DNA of 64,000 nt from an uncultured Curtobacterium sp. (lineage in GTDB: Bacteria; Actinomycetota; Actinomycetes; Actinomycetales; Microbacteriaceae): NCBI GenBank assembly GCA_913778205.1, contig CAJYUW010000031.1, positions 1-64,000 of the forward strand. Reading direction: 5' to 3'. The notes beneath the pieces are model-generated. The model saw only the letters and a list, made by a program, of their open reading frames with translations, made no database searches and was not told where the DNA came from. A program made the translations under genes and the position numbers. Positions 17,822 to 28,947 of the stretch are shown piece by piece. Position 1 is the stretch's first letter, and each line of letters opens with the position of its first letter.

Positions 17822-19099
17822 CTACAGCGCGCGTTCCCGCGCGACCAGGCGCACCCGCGCCACCCGGTGGCCGTCCATCTCGGTGACCTCGATCGACCAG
17901 TCGTCGAGCTCCACCACGTCCCCGACGACGGGGATGCGGTCGAGGTGCACCTGCACGAGTCCGCCGACGGTCTCGTAGTCGCCGTCGGGCAGCACCGGGC
18001 CGCCGTCGGCCGCGAGGTCCTCGAGCACGAGCGCCCCGTCGACGTGCTCGGTGGCGTCGGACGCGGAGTCGGGCTCGGCAGTGTCCCACTCGTCCTTGAT
18101 GCGACCGACGAGGTCCTCGAGCAGGGCCTCCAGCGTCACCATGCCCGCGCTGCCGCCGTACTCGTCCACGACGAGCGCGATCTGGTGGCCGTCGGTGCGC
18201 ATCTGTGCGATCGCGCTCGAGAGCGACTTCGTCTCGGGCATCGCGAGCACCGGGCGGACGAGGGTCGCGAGCGGCGCCTCCGGGTCCGCGGGACGGAGCA
18301 GGTCGCGCAGGTGCACGAAGCCCGCGACGTGGTCGCGCGAGCCCGAGGTCACCAGGTACCGGGAGTGCCCGGCGTCGAGCGCGTGGTCGGTCGCCCGGCG
18401 GACGGAGAGCTCGGCGTCCATGGTGGACACGTCGTACCACGGACGCATCGACTCGCGGAGGGTGCGCTCGCCGGCGTCGAGGGCGCTCTTGGCGATCTGG
18501 CGGCCCTGGGCGTCGATGGCGTCGTGCTCGGCGACGAGGTCGCGGAGCTCCTCGGTGCTCATCGACTCGCTCCGGGCGTCCGGGTCGCCGCCGAGCAGGC
18601 GCACGATCGCGTTCGTCGTGCTGGACAGCACCCAGATCACCGGGCGCATGAGGGTCGCGAAGCGGTCGAGCGGCGGGGCCACGATCATCGAGAAGCCCTC
18701 GGCGCGCTGCAGGGCCAGGCGCTTCGGGACGAGCTCGCCGAACACCAGCGACAGGTAGGCGATGACGAGGGTGAGCAGCACGAGGGCGACGGCCTCTGCG
18801 GCACCGCGGTCGAGGCCGAGACCCTGGAGCAGCGGAGCGATGTCCGGTGCGATCGAGGAGGCGCCGTACGCGGCCGAGAAGAACCCGGCGACGGTCACGC
18901 CGATCTGCACGGCGGAGAGGAAGCGGTTCGGGTCGCGGCTGAGCTGCGCGACCCGTGCACCGCGGGGCCCCTTGCGTTCGAGCTGCTGCAGCTGCGACTC
19001 GCGGAGGGAGACGAGGGCGATCTCGGCTGCGGCGAACACACCGCCGACGAGCACGAAGAGGATGACGAGCCCGAAGGCGATCCAGGTGTCGGCGCCCAT
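17822..19099 (-). CDS. CNNM/CorC-type membrane protein (hemolysin family)
   Basis: A 425-residue protein with the standard DUF21 (CNNM) membrane domain (helices at about 6-28, 62-82, 100-122, 140-160), two CBS domains (about 205-325) and a C-terminal CorC_HlyC domain (about 345-420, GDYETVGGLVQVHLDRIPVVGD). Such proteins are implicated in Mg2+/Co2+ efflux or homeostasis; the hemolysin name is historical. ATG 19099 begins the predicted first helix. A hairpin terminator follows 13 bp after the stop. Monocistronic. Confidence 0.92.
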   Translation of the reverse strand: MGADTWIAFGLVILFVLVGGVFAAAEIALVSLRESQLQQLERKGPRGARVAQLSRDPNRFLSAVQIGVTVAGFFSAAYGASSIAPDIAPLLQGLGLDRGAAEAVALVLLTLVIAYLSLVFGELVPKRLALQRAEGFSMIVAPPLDRFATLMRPVIWVLSSTTNAIVRLLGGDPDARSESMSTEELRDLVAEHDAIDAQGRQIAKSALDAGERTLRESMRPWYDVSTMDAELSVRRATDHALDAGHSRYLVTSGSRDHVAGFVHLRDLLRPADPEAPLATLVRPVLAMPETKSLSSAIAQMRTDGHQIALVVDEYGGSAGMVTLEALLEDLVGRIKDEWDTAEPDSASDATEHVDGALVLEDLAADGGPVLPDGDYETVGGLVQVHLDRIPVVGDVVELDDWSIEVTEMDGHRVARVRLVARERAL

Positions 19100-19241
19100 C
19101 AGCGGGTGATCCGCTCAGATCGGGGCGGAACCGGTCGCGATCGGGCGCTGGGCCTGTGACAGTCGTCCATGCCTGTGAGCCTGCACAGGGCGTCTGGGAA
19201 GGCACCCCGCGCTCACTGCGGTGGCGCTGTGGATCGGCTGG

Positions 19242-20279
19242 CTAGGCGGTGATCGGACGTCCGGTGCGCGCTTCGAGCCATGCCTCGGGGTCGATCGGCG
19301 TCACGCCGTCGAGCAGGACCTCGAGGTGCAGGTGCGCACCGGTCGAGACACCCGAGTTCCCCACCTGGCCGATGAAGTCGCCGGCCTCGACGGTGTCACC
19401 GACCTTGAGGGGGGTCGATCCCGGGATCATGTGGCCGTAGAGCGTGGCGACCCGCCGGCCGTCGATCACGTGGTCGATCACCACCGCGGTGCCGTAGTTG
19501 AAGTACGTGCCGGCGACCCGGACGGTGCCCTTCGCGACCGCTCCGATGGGCGTGCCGAGTCCCGGCGTGAAGTCGAGGCCCTCGTGCAGCGACGAGCACG
19601 CCCCGCACGGTGCCGAGCGGTAGCCGAAGCCGGAGCTCATCTGCACCGGGCCCGGGAACGGCGAGCGGACCTCGCCCCCGAACGACACCGAGCCGCTCGC
19701 GGTGGCCTGCTCCTTCGTCGTCGAGCCGCCGCCGATCGTGAACCCGTCGCGCGCGGGGTCGGCGAGGGCGGCGAGCTGCGTGACCGAGTAGTCCTGTCCG
19801 GCGACGCTCGGGGCGAGGGTCGCGGTGGCGATCGCGGTGCCGGACGCCGCGTGCGCCGGTGTCGCGGAGGCGGCGAAGAGGACGAAGGCGGCGAGGGCGC
19901 TGGTGAGGGTGACGCGGCTCGCCCGGTTCGCGGGGCGCAGCGGGTTGACCCGGGTGCGGAGCGGGCGCCGTGCCTGCGGACCGGTCGTCACGGTACCCGG
20001 GCGGACGGTGGTCGGCCCGGTCGTGGCGCGGTCGACGCGGCGGATGCGGGTCTCGGCGTGCGCGGTGCCGGCGTGCTCGGTGATGGCCCGGGCGGTGGCG
20101 ACCCCGCGACCGGTCGTGGCCGCTCGATCGGGTGCAGGCGTGCGGTCGGTGATGACCGGGCGAGTCGTCCGGCGGGGTTGCTTGCGGGCCGCGGCGCGCT
20201 CGGCCTCGAGGGCTGCACGGCGCGACAGGTGCACGACCGGGGTCTCCGGGTGCTGGTCTGGGTGGGGTGCAGTCGTCAT
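19242..20279 (-). CDS. M23 (LytM) peptidoglycan endopeptidase
   Basis: A 345-residue envelope enzyme. The first 120 residues are a Thr/Arg/Pro-rich, probably cytoplasmic and disordered segment; a single hydrophobic helix or signal (about 123-145, ending AHA) follows. The C-terminal LytM domain has zinc ligands His232 and Asp236 (HEGLD) and the HLH motif at 316-318. GFGYRS and YGHM are also typical. It should cut peptide cross-links in peptidoglycan. ATG 20279 is used; the long N-terminal part is unusual and the true start could be further in. It diverges from the gene at 20420. Confidence 0.9.
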   Translation of the reverse strand: MTTAPHPDQHPETPVVHLSRRAALEAERAAARKQPRRTTRPVITDRTPAPDRAATTGRGVATARAITEHAGTAHAETRIRRVDRATTGPTTVRPGTVTTGPQARRPLRTRVNPLRPANRASRVTLTSALAAFVLFAASATPAHAASGTAIATATLAPSVAGQDYSVTQLAALADPARDGFTIGGGSTTKEQATASGSVSFGGEVRSPFPGPVQMSSGFGYRSAPCGACSSLHEGLDFTPGLGTPIGAVAKGTVRVAGTYFNYGTAVVIDHVIDGRRVATLYGHMIPGSTPLKVGDTVEAGDFIGQVGNSGVSTGAHLHLEVLLDGVTPIDPEAWLEARTGRPITA

Positions 20280-20419
20280 GGCCGCCCACCATTCTGCACG
20301 ACTCTGTTCGTTTGTACAGACCCCAGTGTGATCATTCCGTTACCGGACGCACACCCTCGACACGGCCTCCCCCGTCGATCGGTACTGTCCGAGGAGAGCG
20401 ACCGGAAGGACCGACGCCG

Positions 20420-20914
20420 ATGGCCCGAACGCCGCGTGAACGCCACGAACCGATCGACCTGCGCTCCGCCGAGGTCGTCCTCGCCGGCACCCAGGACCTC
20501 CTCCCGGTGCTGCGTGCCGCCGCGGTCCGGGCCGGCGTCGACGCCATGCGGATGCGGGTGGTCGGGGTCGACGACCTGCCCGACCCGAGCGAGCGGGGTG
20601 ACGCCGAGCTCGCCGTGATCGCGATCCGACGCCCGGGCGACGACCCCGCGTTCCACCGGGCGCACGAGGCCGCCGAGCTCATCGCTCCGCTCCTCGCCCC
20701 GCACGCGGTGCGGATCGTCGTCACCGTCTCCGGCATGACCCGGCTCGCCCCGAGGCTCGAGCGCACCCTGACGTCGGAGGTGCTCCACCAGATCAGCGCG
20801 GCCGCAGCCCCCACCGGTCGGAACCGCCCGTTCCGCAACCTCCGGATGCGGCTCGGACTCGCGGGGCTGAAGGCGTCGGGCGTCCGCGTGTTCCGGGTGT
20901 CGATCGGCGCCTGA
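20420..20914 (+). CDS. Conserved-looking hypothetical protein
   Basis: A 164-residue soluble protein I do not recognise, with alternating helices and strands, an acidic centre (DDLPDPSERGDAEL) and a basic C terminus (RNRPFRNLRMRLGL). ATG 20420 is preceded by GGAAGGA at 20404-20410, a good ribosome-binding site, in contrast to the many leaderless genes nearby. It is divergent from the M23 peptidase. Confidence 0.65.
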   Translation: MARTPRERHEPIDLRSAEVVLAGTQDLLPVLRAAAVRAGVDAMRMRVVGVDDLPDPSERGDAELAVIAIRRPGDDPAFHRAHEAAELIAPLLAPHAVRIVVTVSGMTRLAPRLERTLTSEVLHQISAAAAPTGRNRPFRNLRMRLGLAGLKASGVRVFRVSIGA

Positions 20915-21020
20915 GCCGGGGGCGGCCTCGTGCCGTCCGATCCGGTGCCCGGGTGTGCCGCACCGCGGGCCTCGCGCCGCCCGTCAACTGCCGTCACCCC
21001 GAGGCGCCGCTCCCGGGCGG

Positions 21021-21416
21021 TCAGTCCCCGTCCGGTGCCGCCGGTGCCGCGGTGTCCGCGTGCGCCGCGCCGGCCTGCGCCGCGCCGGCCTCCACGGTGC
21101 CGTGCGACGGTGCTGCGTCCGCGACGACCGCCACGCTGCCCACCGCGAGCACGACCGCGAGGGTGCCGGCCGCCACGGCGGTCCCGATGCGGCGAAGCCT
21201 CCCGTGCCCCCGGCGCTCGCGCGGCGCGAAGCGGGCGAGTCCGCGGGCCGGCTCCGGACCGACGAGCCACGGACCCGAACCGTCGGCGTCGTACGAGAAC
21301 GGCCCGGAGCCGTCCGGGGCGTAGCGGTACGGGCCGCTGCCGTCCACGGCGTAGGCGGAGCGGAGGTCCTCGGCGGTCCACCCGAAGTCCTCCGGGGTCT
21401 GTCGTGCTGTCGTCAT
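21021..21416 (-). CDS. Small single-pass membrane protein with DGSGP repeats
   Basis: A 131-residue protein. The N-terminal part carries three copies of DGSGP followed by Y or W (about 24-50), each spaced by about ten residues. A basic stretch precedes one membrane helix (about 80-100), then a short Ala/Gly-rich extracytoplasmic tail. The ATG at 21416 has a strong GGGAGGAG site nine bases upstream. Function unknown. It is divergent from icd. Confidence 0.65.
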   Translation of the reverse strand: MTTARQTPEDFGWTAEDLRSAYAVDGSGPYRYAPDGSGPFSYDADGSGPWLVGPEPARGLARFAPRERRGHGRLRRIGTAVAAGTLAVVLAVGSVAVVADAAPSHGTVEAGAAQAGAAHADTAAPAAPDGD

Positions 21417-21618
21417 GGCCTGCTCCTCCCACCGCGGCGCGGGGTGCCGCGGGAGACCATTCCACGCACTGTGTCCATGAGGCGGCCATGTGCCTCCCGG
21501 GAGTGCAGCGCACGTTCGCTGGGAGGCGACCCCACCAGGTATCTTGACGTCGAGACATCCCCCGACTGCGAGTAGCGTGGGGCGTACCGACGGCATGAAC
21601 AAGGGAGTACCCGCCAGC

Positions 21619-23829
<2,211 letters not shown>

Positions 23830-23841
23830 GCGCGACCCGCA

Positions 23842-23889
23842 GACGGACGGGAGGCCCGGTGCCAGCTGGCACCGGGCCTCCCGTCCGTC
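23842..23889. terminator. Repeat-family hairpin terminator, copy 4
   Basis: A perfect 48-bp palindrome with arm core GGACGGGAGGCCCGGTGCC. Compared with copies 1-3 it has GGTGCC in place of GTGACC/GTGGCG, with matching changes in the other arm. It lies between icd and the convergent gene ending at 24059. Confidence 0.8.
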
Positions 23890-24058
23890 CCGGGGTGCGC
23901 TGGTACCCCGCGCGCCGTCGTCGCCGTAGGTCGCAGTAGGTGTCGCCGCGCGGAGTCCGGGGCGACTCGTTGTGCGATCGGAGCGGAACTGAGCGGCACG
24001 TCGTGCGACCAGCCGTGCGCGCCGGAAGCCGGGAGCCGCCGCCGCCCTGCCGCGCCCC

Positions 24059-24514
24059 TCAGGCGCGCGGCGGCACCGGCGGCCCGACCACGAGCAGCCC
24101 CGAGAACACGAGGGCGACCGCGACGACACCGATCGCGACCGAGAGCACCGGTCGCCGCACCACGAAGAACAGCAGGCGGTCCCAGAAGCCCGCGCGGCCC
24201 TCGGCCGACCGACGCCATCCCCCGTCGAGCATCCCGCGTCGGGCGACCGCGACCTCGAACGGCACCGTCGCGTAGGGCACGACTGCGCTCGCCCAGCCGA
24301 GCACGAGCGCGCCGAGCGACCACCGCTGGTTGACCGCGACCACCGTCGTCACGACGAGGTACGCCAGGAACACGAAGCCGTGCACGCCGCCACCGATGCG
24401 CACGCCCCAGTCGCCGGCGTGCACGACGTACTTCAGCACCATCCCGGCGATGAGGAGCGTCCAGGTCACGAGTTCGGCCACGGCGGCGGCACGGAACAGG
24501 GATCGGGGTGTCAT
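24059..24514 (-). CDS. DUF3817-type integral membrane protein
   Basis: A 151-residue protein with four hydrophobic helices (about 10-28, 40-62, 68-85, 122-143). The first half (FRAAAVAELVTWTLLIAGMVLKY, GVHGFVFLAYLV) matches DUF3817 proteins, small actinobacterial membrane proteins of unknown role. The extra C-terminal helix is longer than usual. The ATG at 24514 is used because similarity begins there. It diverges from the operon at 24648. Confidence 0.8.
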   Translation of the reverse strand: MTPRSLFRAAAVAELVTWTLLIAGMVLKYVVHAGDWGVRIGGGVHGFVFLAYLVVTTVVAVNQRWSLGALVLGWASAVVPYATVPFEVAVARRGMLDGGWRRSAEGRAGFWDRLLFFVVRRPVLSVAIGVVAVALVFSGLLVVGPPVPPRA

Positions 24515-24634
24515 GCCGACATGGTGACGCACCCTCCCCGACAGAACCCCGACACCGACGCGTCGTCTACGACGACCCGATGACCCGACGACCCGACACG
24601 CCGCCGGTCGTATCGATTCGACCCGTGCTCCGGC

Positions 24635-24640
24635 TAGCGT
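24635..24640 (+). promoter_or_regulatory. TAGCGT -10 element, leaderless start
   Basis: Ends seven bases before the ATG at 24648. Confidence 0.5.
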
Positions 24641-24647
24641 TGACGTC

Positions 24648-25772
24648 ATGTCGACGACGACACCAACGGACACCACACCACCCCTCCGCGTCGGGGTGAT
24701 CGGTCTCGGCTTCGCCGGCACCACCCACCTCGACGCCTACTCCGCGATCCCCGGGGTCGAGGTCATCGCCCTCGCCGGCCAGGAGACCGAACGGCTGCAC
24801 GAGCTCGCCGACTCCCGGGGCGTGCCGCACCGGTACGCGGACTGGCAGGACCTCGTGGCGCGCGACGACCTCGACATCGTGTCGATCGGCGTCCCGAACG
24901 CCCTGCACCACCCGATCGCGGTGGCGGCCCTCGAGTCCGGCAAGCACGTGTTCTGCGAGAAGCCCCTCGCCACGACGGGCGACCAGGCGCAGGAGATGGT
25001 CGACGCCGCCGTGCGGAACGACCGCGTGCTCGAGGTCGCCTACAACCACCGCCGCCGGGCCGACGTGCAGTTCCTCAGCGCCCACCTCGCGCAGCGCGAC
25101 GCCGACGGCAACGGGCCCCTCGGGCACGTCTACCACGCCCGGGCGAGCTGGCTCCGTCGCGCCGGCATCCCGGGCATCCGGAGCTGGTTCGCGAACAAGG
25201 AGACCGCGGGCGGAGGGCCGCTCATCGACCTCGGCTCGCACGTCCTCGACATCGCCCTGCACCTGCTCGGTGAACCCCGCGTCGTGTCCGCGAGCGCCGT
25301 GGCGTACAACGAGCTCGGCAGCGCCGGCCGGGGCGGCAGCGACCGCGACCCCGTGTCCGCGGCGACGGGCCGGCCGTTCGACGTGGAGGACTTCTCGAGC
25401 GCACTGCTCCGGTTCGAGGACGGGTCGAGCCTGCTGCTCCAGGCGTCCTGGGCGAGCTACTCGAAGGACGTCGAGGACATCGAGGTCGAGCTCCTCGGCT
25501 CGACCGGCGGCGCACGGCTGTTCGTCCGCGACTACGCCACCGAGGGCACGGTCACGCTCTACTCCGACGAGCAGGGCGTCCCGACCGTCACCCGCCCGGG
25601 CATCCGCGTCCCGGCCGGGCACCACCAACGGGTCATCGAGGAGTTCCTCGGCACGATCCGCTCCGGGGACCACCACGGGCACCACGGGGAGTTCGCACTG
25701 CACCGCAGCCGTGTCGTCGACGCGATCTACGCGTCCGCTGCTGCGGGTCGAGAGACGGAGGTCACGGCATGA
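24648..25772 (+). CDS. Gfo/Idh/MocA-family sugar oxidoreductase
   Basis: A 374-residue NAD(P)-dependent oxidoreductase. GVIGLGFAG (about 16-24) is the Rossmann motif, and CEKPLA (about 104-109) contains the family EKP signature with the catalytic lysine. The C-terminal domain is the usual alpha/beta substrate domain. ATGA overlap at 25769 couples it to ThuA, a pairing seen in sugar-utilisation loci (trehalose, inositol and related compounds). The precise substrate is unknown. Promoter TAGCGT lies seven bases upstream. Confidence 0.92.
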   Translation: MSTTTPTDTTPPLRVGVIGLGFAGTTHLDAYSAIPGVEVIALAGQETERLHELADSRGVPHRYADWQDLVARDDLDIVSIGVPNALHHPIAVAALESGKHVFCEKPLATTGDQAQEMVDAAVRNDRVLEVAYNHRRRADVQFLSAHLAQRDADGNGPLGHVYHARASWLRRAGIPGIRSWFANKETAGGGPLIDLGSHVLDIALHLLGEPRVVSASAVAYNELGSAGRGGSDRDPVSAATGRPFDVEDFSSALLRFEDGSSLLLQASWASYSKDVEDIEVELLGSTGGARLFVRDYATEGTVTLYSDEQGVPTVTRPGIRVPAGHHQRVIEEFLGTIRSGDHHGHHGEFALHRSRVVDAIYASAAAGRETEVTA

Positions 25773-26536
25773 CGAAGGACGCACCCACGATCGTCGTCTG
25801 GAACGAGAACGTGCACGAGAGCCGCGGTGACGCCACGGTCATCGGGCACTACCCGGACGGCATGCACGCCGTGATCGCAGCCGCACTGCGGGAGCTCGTC
25901 CCCGGCGCCGACGTCTCCACCGCGACGCTCCAGGAGCCGGAGCACGGGCTGACCGCCGAGCGCCTGGCGCAGACCGACGTCCTCTTCTGGTGGGGCCACG
26001 CCGCGCACGACGAGGTGTCCGACGAGGTCGTGCAGCGGGTAGTCGACGCCGTGCACGCAGGCATGGGCCTCGTGGTGCTGCACTCCGGCCACTACTCGAA
26101 GCCGTTCAAGCGCCTGATGGGCACGACGTGCTCGCTCAAGTGGCGCAACGACGGCCAGGACCGCGAGCTCGTCTGGACGATCGCGCCCGACCACCCGATC
26201 GCCGAGGGCGTCCCGCACCCGATCGTCATCGACCAGCAGGAGATGTACGGCGAGTTCTTCGACATCCCGCGCCCCGACGAGGAGGTCTTCCTCTCCACGT
26301 TCTCCGGCGGCGAGGTGTTCCGGTCGGGAGTCGCGTACCGGCGCGGCCTCGGTCGGGTGTTCTACTTCTCCCCCGGTGACCAGGAGTACCCGGTCTACCA
26401 CCACCCGGACGTCCAGCGGGTCCTGGCGAACGCCGCACGGTGGGCGGCGCCGGTGTCGGAGCGCCGCGAGCTGACGGCCGACCCCCACCCGCGGGACTGG
26501 TTCACCGCGGAGGGAGCGGGTAGACAGGGCGTGTGA
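25769..26536 (+). CDS. ThuA-domain protein
   Basis: A 255-residue glutamine-amidotransferase-like fold protein of the ThuA (trehalose utilisation) family: [10 protein letters not shown] at the N terminus, [14 protein letters not shown] and [15 protein letters not shown] in the middle, and [12 protein letters not shown] near the C terminus. Rhizobial ThuA works with the oxidoreductase ThuB in trehalose and disaccharide breakdown, so the adjacent Gfo/Idh/MocA gene is its likely partner. It overlaps both neighbours by four bases. Confidence 0.92.
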   Translation: MTKDAPTIVVWNENVHESRGDATVIGHYPDGMHAVIAAALRELVPGADVSTATLQEPEHGLTAERLAQTDVLFWWGHAAHDEVSDEVVQRVVDAVHAGMGLVVLHSGHYSKPFKRLMGTTCSLKWRNDGQDRELVWTIAPDHPIAEGVPHPIVIDQQEMYGEFFDIPRPDEEVFLSTFSGGEVFRSGVAYRRGLGRVFYFSPGDQEYPVYHHPDVQRVLANAARWAAPVSERRELTADPHPRDWFTAEGAGRQGV

Positions 26537-27687
26537 CGCAGTCCCCCACCGCGCTCCCGCTCGACCCCGCGGCCCGACGCACCGCCCTCGTCGAAGCGCT
26601 CGGCGTGCTCGGAAGCGGGCCGGAGGAGCGCTTCGACCGCATCACCCGGATGACGCAGGAGGCGTTCGGCGTCCCGCTGACGTTCCTCAACCTCGTGCAC
26701 GACGACGTCGTCACCACGCAGTCGACGTACGGGTGGCAGCAGGGCACGAGCGTGCCGGCGTCCGAGCAGTTCTGCGCGACGACGGTCCTGACCCCGGAGC
26801 CGATGGTCATCCCGGACACCATGCTCGACCCCCGGTTCGCGACCACGCCGGCGGTCGCCGTGCACGGGATCCGCTTCTACGCCGGTGCGCCGCTGACGAT
26901 GCTCGACGGCACGCGGGTCGGGACACTCTGCGTGATGGACGCGCAGCCGCGGGCCTTCGGCGTGGAGGACGTCGCCCTGCTCCGCGACCTCGCGCGCTGG
27001 GCGGAACGGGAGCTCGGACACGCGATCGACCGGCGGCGGGTCCGTCGGGTGCTCGACGGACTGGCCCCCGCGCCGGTCGACGTGCCCGGGTACGGCGTCG
27101 TGACGGCGACCGTGCAGCCGGACGGCGGCGGCGGCGACGTCGTGGACGTCCGGACCGCCGCCGACCGCGCGCTGCACCTGACCGTCGGCACGGTGGCCGC
27201 GGGTCGCGCGTCCGCGCTCCTCGCGGCGACCGTCCGCGGGGCGGTCGCGGCCCGGACGGACGTCCCGCTGGACCGTGCGGTGGCCGGCCTGGAGGCGCAG
27301 CTCACCCCCGACCTGTCGCGCGCGGGAGCGGTCGCGACGCTCGTCCACGCGCGGCTCGACCCGCGGTCGGGTCGCGTGGACGTCGTGGACCTCGGACACG
27401 GCCTCGCGGCCGTCGTCCGGGCGGACGGCGCGGTCGAGGAACTCCGAATGCCCGGCCTGCCGGTCGGCCTGCAGCTCGCGGCCACGGCGCGGACGTCGCA
27501 GGAGGTGCGGCTGGCGTCCGGGGACGCCCTCGTGCTCTGCTCCGACGGCGCACCCGCGCTCCCCGGCGTCGACGGACTCGTGCACCTCGCCCGGACCGCG
27601 GCGACCGGCGAGGACGCGCTCCGGTCCCTGCTCGCCGCGGCGCGGCCGTCGCTCGCGGCGGCCGTCACCACCGTCCGCCGGGACTGA
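26533..27687 (+). CDS. GAF-SpoIIE (PP2C-type) phosphatase-like protein
   Basis: A 384-residue soluble signalling protein. A GAF domain spans about 15-165 ([44 protein letters not shown]). A C-terminal SpoIIE-like domain (about 190-384) has GGGDVVDV in place of the usual GGDWYD metal site and [11 protein letters not shown] near the end. The first metal-binding region looks degenerate, so activity is uncertain. GTGA overlap with thuA makes it the third gene of the operon. It may tune anti-sigma or anti-anti-sigma proteins, as other GAF-SpoIIE proteins do. Confidence 0.8.
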   Translation: MTQSPTALPLDPAARRTALVEALGVLGSGPEERFDRITRMTQEAFGVPLTFLNLVHDDVVTTQSTYGWQQGTSVPASEQFCATTVLTPEPMVIPDTMLDPRFATTPAVAVHGIRFYAGAPLTMLDGTRVGTLCVMDAQPRAFGVEDVALLRDLARWAERELGHAIDRRRVRRVLDGLAPAPVDVPGYGVVTATVQPDGGGGDVVDVRTAADRALHLTVGTVAAGRASALLAATVRGAVAARTDVPLDRAVAGLEAQLTPDLSRAGAVATLVHARLDPRSGRVDVVDLGHGLAAVVRADGAVEELRMPGLPVGLQLAATARTSQEVRLASGDALVLCSDGAPALPGVDGLVHLARTAATGEDALRSLLAAARPSLAAAVTTVRRD

Positions 27688-27733
27688 CCGAGCGGGGGAC
27701 GGCACCGACGATCCCGCCCGGTCCTGGAGCCGA

Positions 27734-27860
27734 CGCTGCCGGACCGTGTCGTCGTGGCGTGATCGCTGCCGGACCGCGTGGTCGTGGCGCGAGCATTGCC
27801 GGGTCCGTGCCGTCGTGGCGCGACGTCAGCGCTGCCGGGACCTCGCGGTCGTGCCGTGGG
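27734..27860. repeat. 30-bp tandem repeat between convergent gene ends
   Basis: Units start at 27734, 27764, 27794 and 27830 with consensus CGCTGCCGG(A/G)CC followed by TCGTGGCG. The first two are 30 bp, the third 36 bp and the fourth diverged. The array runs into the last codons of the leftward gene ending at 27826. Confidence 0.75.
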
Positions 27861-28269
27861 GACCCGTGAGCGAGACGACGAGCAGCGTGGCGAGCACACC
27901 GACGCCGGCGAGCTCGACCCCGAGGCCGAGGAGCATCCAGTACGCGCTGCCGACGACCTGCGGCTGGGTGATCGCGTCCGGCCACCAGGGGTCGATGAGC
28001 GGGAACGTGCCGGGGATCGGGTCGAGCCCGAAGAGCACGAGGCCGCCGAGCAGCAGGGCGATCCCGACGCCGGCCATGGCGGCCCGGGAGCGTCGGAGCA
28101 TCCGGACCACGACCGCGGCGGCGACCGCGACGAGGCCGACCACGGCGACGAGGAACGCCACCACGACCACCGGCTGCGGGGCGAGCGCGAACCAGTCGAG
28201 CACGGCGACGGGCAGGAGCAGCCACCGACCGGTCCGGGCCAGGAGCGCCGGGTTCGTCCACGCCTGCAT
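27826..28269 (-). CDS. Four-helix membrane protein of unknown function
   Basis: A 147-residue protein with hydrophobic segments at about 15-30, 33-56, 62-80 and 110-132. I do not recognise the family. ATG 28269 lies seven bases from TACGGT (28277-28282 on the minus strand), the leaderless pattern. Its final codons overlap a 30-bp tandem repeat, so its C-terminal sequence may vary between strains. Confidence 0.65.
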   Translation of the reverse strand: MQAWTNPALLARTGRWLLLPVAVLDWFALAPQPVVVVAFLVAVVGLVAVAAAVVVRMLRRSRAAMAGVGIALLLGGLVLFGLDPIPGTFPLIDPWWPDAITQPQVVGSAYWMLLGLGVELAGVGVLATLLVVSLTGPHGTTARSRQR

Positions 28270-28311
28270 GCCGACGACCGTAGGGCACCGGTGCTGGACG
28301 ACGACCGGTGA

Positions 28312-28947
28312 TCAGCTGTGGCGGACCTCCACGGCCCGTCGCACGAAGCCGACGAGGAACGGTGCGACGGACCCGCGCAGGGACGCCCCCTGTCGGAGCA
28401 GCCCGCGGACCCGGAGCACCCCGGCGGCCACGACCACGCCGTCGAACCCGCCCTCGGCCAACCGCGCGCCGCGGGCGTCCACGGCGAGCGGGAAGACCGA
28501 CCGCGGGACCCGGACCACGACGGTGTGCAACGTCGTGGTCGCCGACCACGCACCGCGGACCCCGCCACGCACGCGCTTGACCCCGTCGACGACGAACGCG
28601 TCCGGTCCGGCGGTGACGAGCAGTCGGTAGTGCATGCGGCGCCCGCCGACCGAGGTGGTCAGGATGTCCGCGAACCCCGCGTCCACCCGGGCCGGCGCAG
28701 CGACCACGCCGGACACGGTCCCTGCCGTGACGGTCGCCGCGTAGCCGTCGCGCTCGCCGTCGAGGCCGTCGACCCGCACGTGCAGGTCGGCGAGGTCGAG
28801 CACGGCGGGACGTGCGCCCTCGGTCGTCCCCGCCACGCGCACGATGCCGTCCGCGCCCCGGGGTCCCCTCGGTCGGACGGTCCACGGCAGTTCCGGCACG
28901 GGGCCGACCGGGCCGACCATGCGTTCGCGGAAGGTGGTCAGCGGCAC
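28312..28947 (-). CDS. Accessory protein of the GMC oxidoreductase operon
   Basis: A 211-residue protein, last gene of the redox operon. The start FRERMVG followed by a beta-rich domain resembles the middle module (often beginning FTExMxG) of long actinobacterial cholesterol-oxidase-like proteins that join GMC and alpha/beta-hydrolase domains in one chain. Here the modules are separate genes in a row, which is suggestive only. GTG 28947 is chosen because GGAGGA lies just upstream and the frame overlaps the hydrolase gene by ten bases. No catalytic motif is visible. Confidence 0.65.
   Translation of the reverse strand: MPLTTFRERMVGPVGPVPELPWTVRPRGPRGADGIVRVAGTTEGARPAVLDLADLHVRVDGLDGERDGYAATVTAGTVSGVVAAPARVDAGFADILTTSVGGRRMHYRLLVTAGPDAFVVDGVKRVRGGVRGAWSATTTLHTVVVRVPRSVFPLAVDARGARLAEGGFDGVVVAAGVLRVRGLLRQGASLRGSVAPFLVGFVRRAVEVRHS

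Noticed and set aside
17822-19099. Hemolysin toxin
   Set aside because: DUF21-CBS-CorC architecture marks an ion-homeostasis protein; the toxin name is historical.
20280-20419. cyclic-di-AMP riboswitch before the M23 peptidase
   Set aside because: The 140-bp gap is shared with a divergent gene and shows none of the conserved riboswitch sequence.
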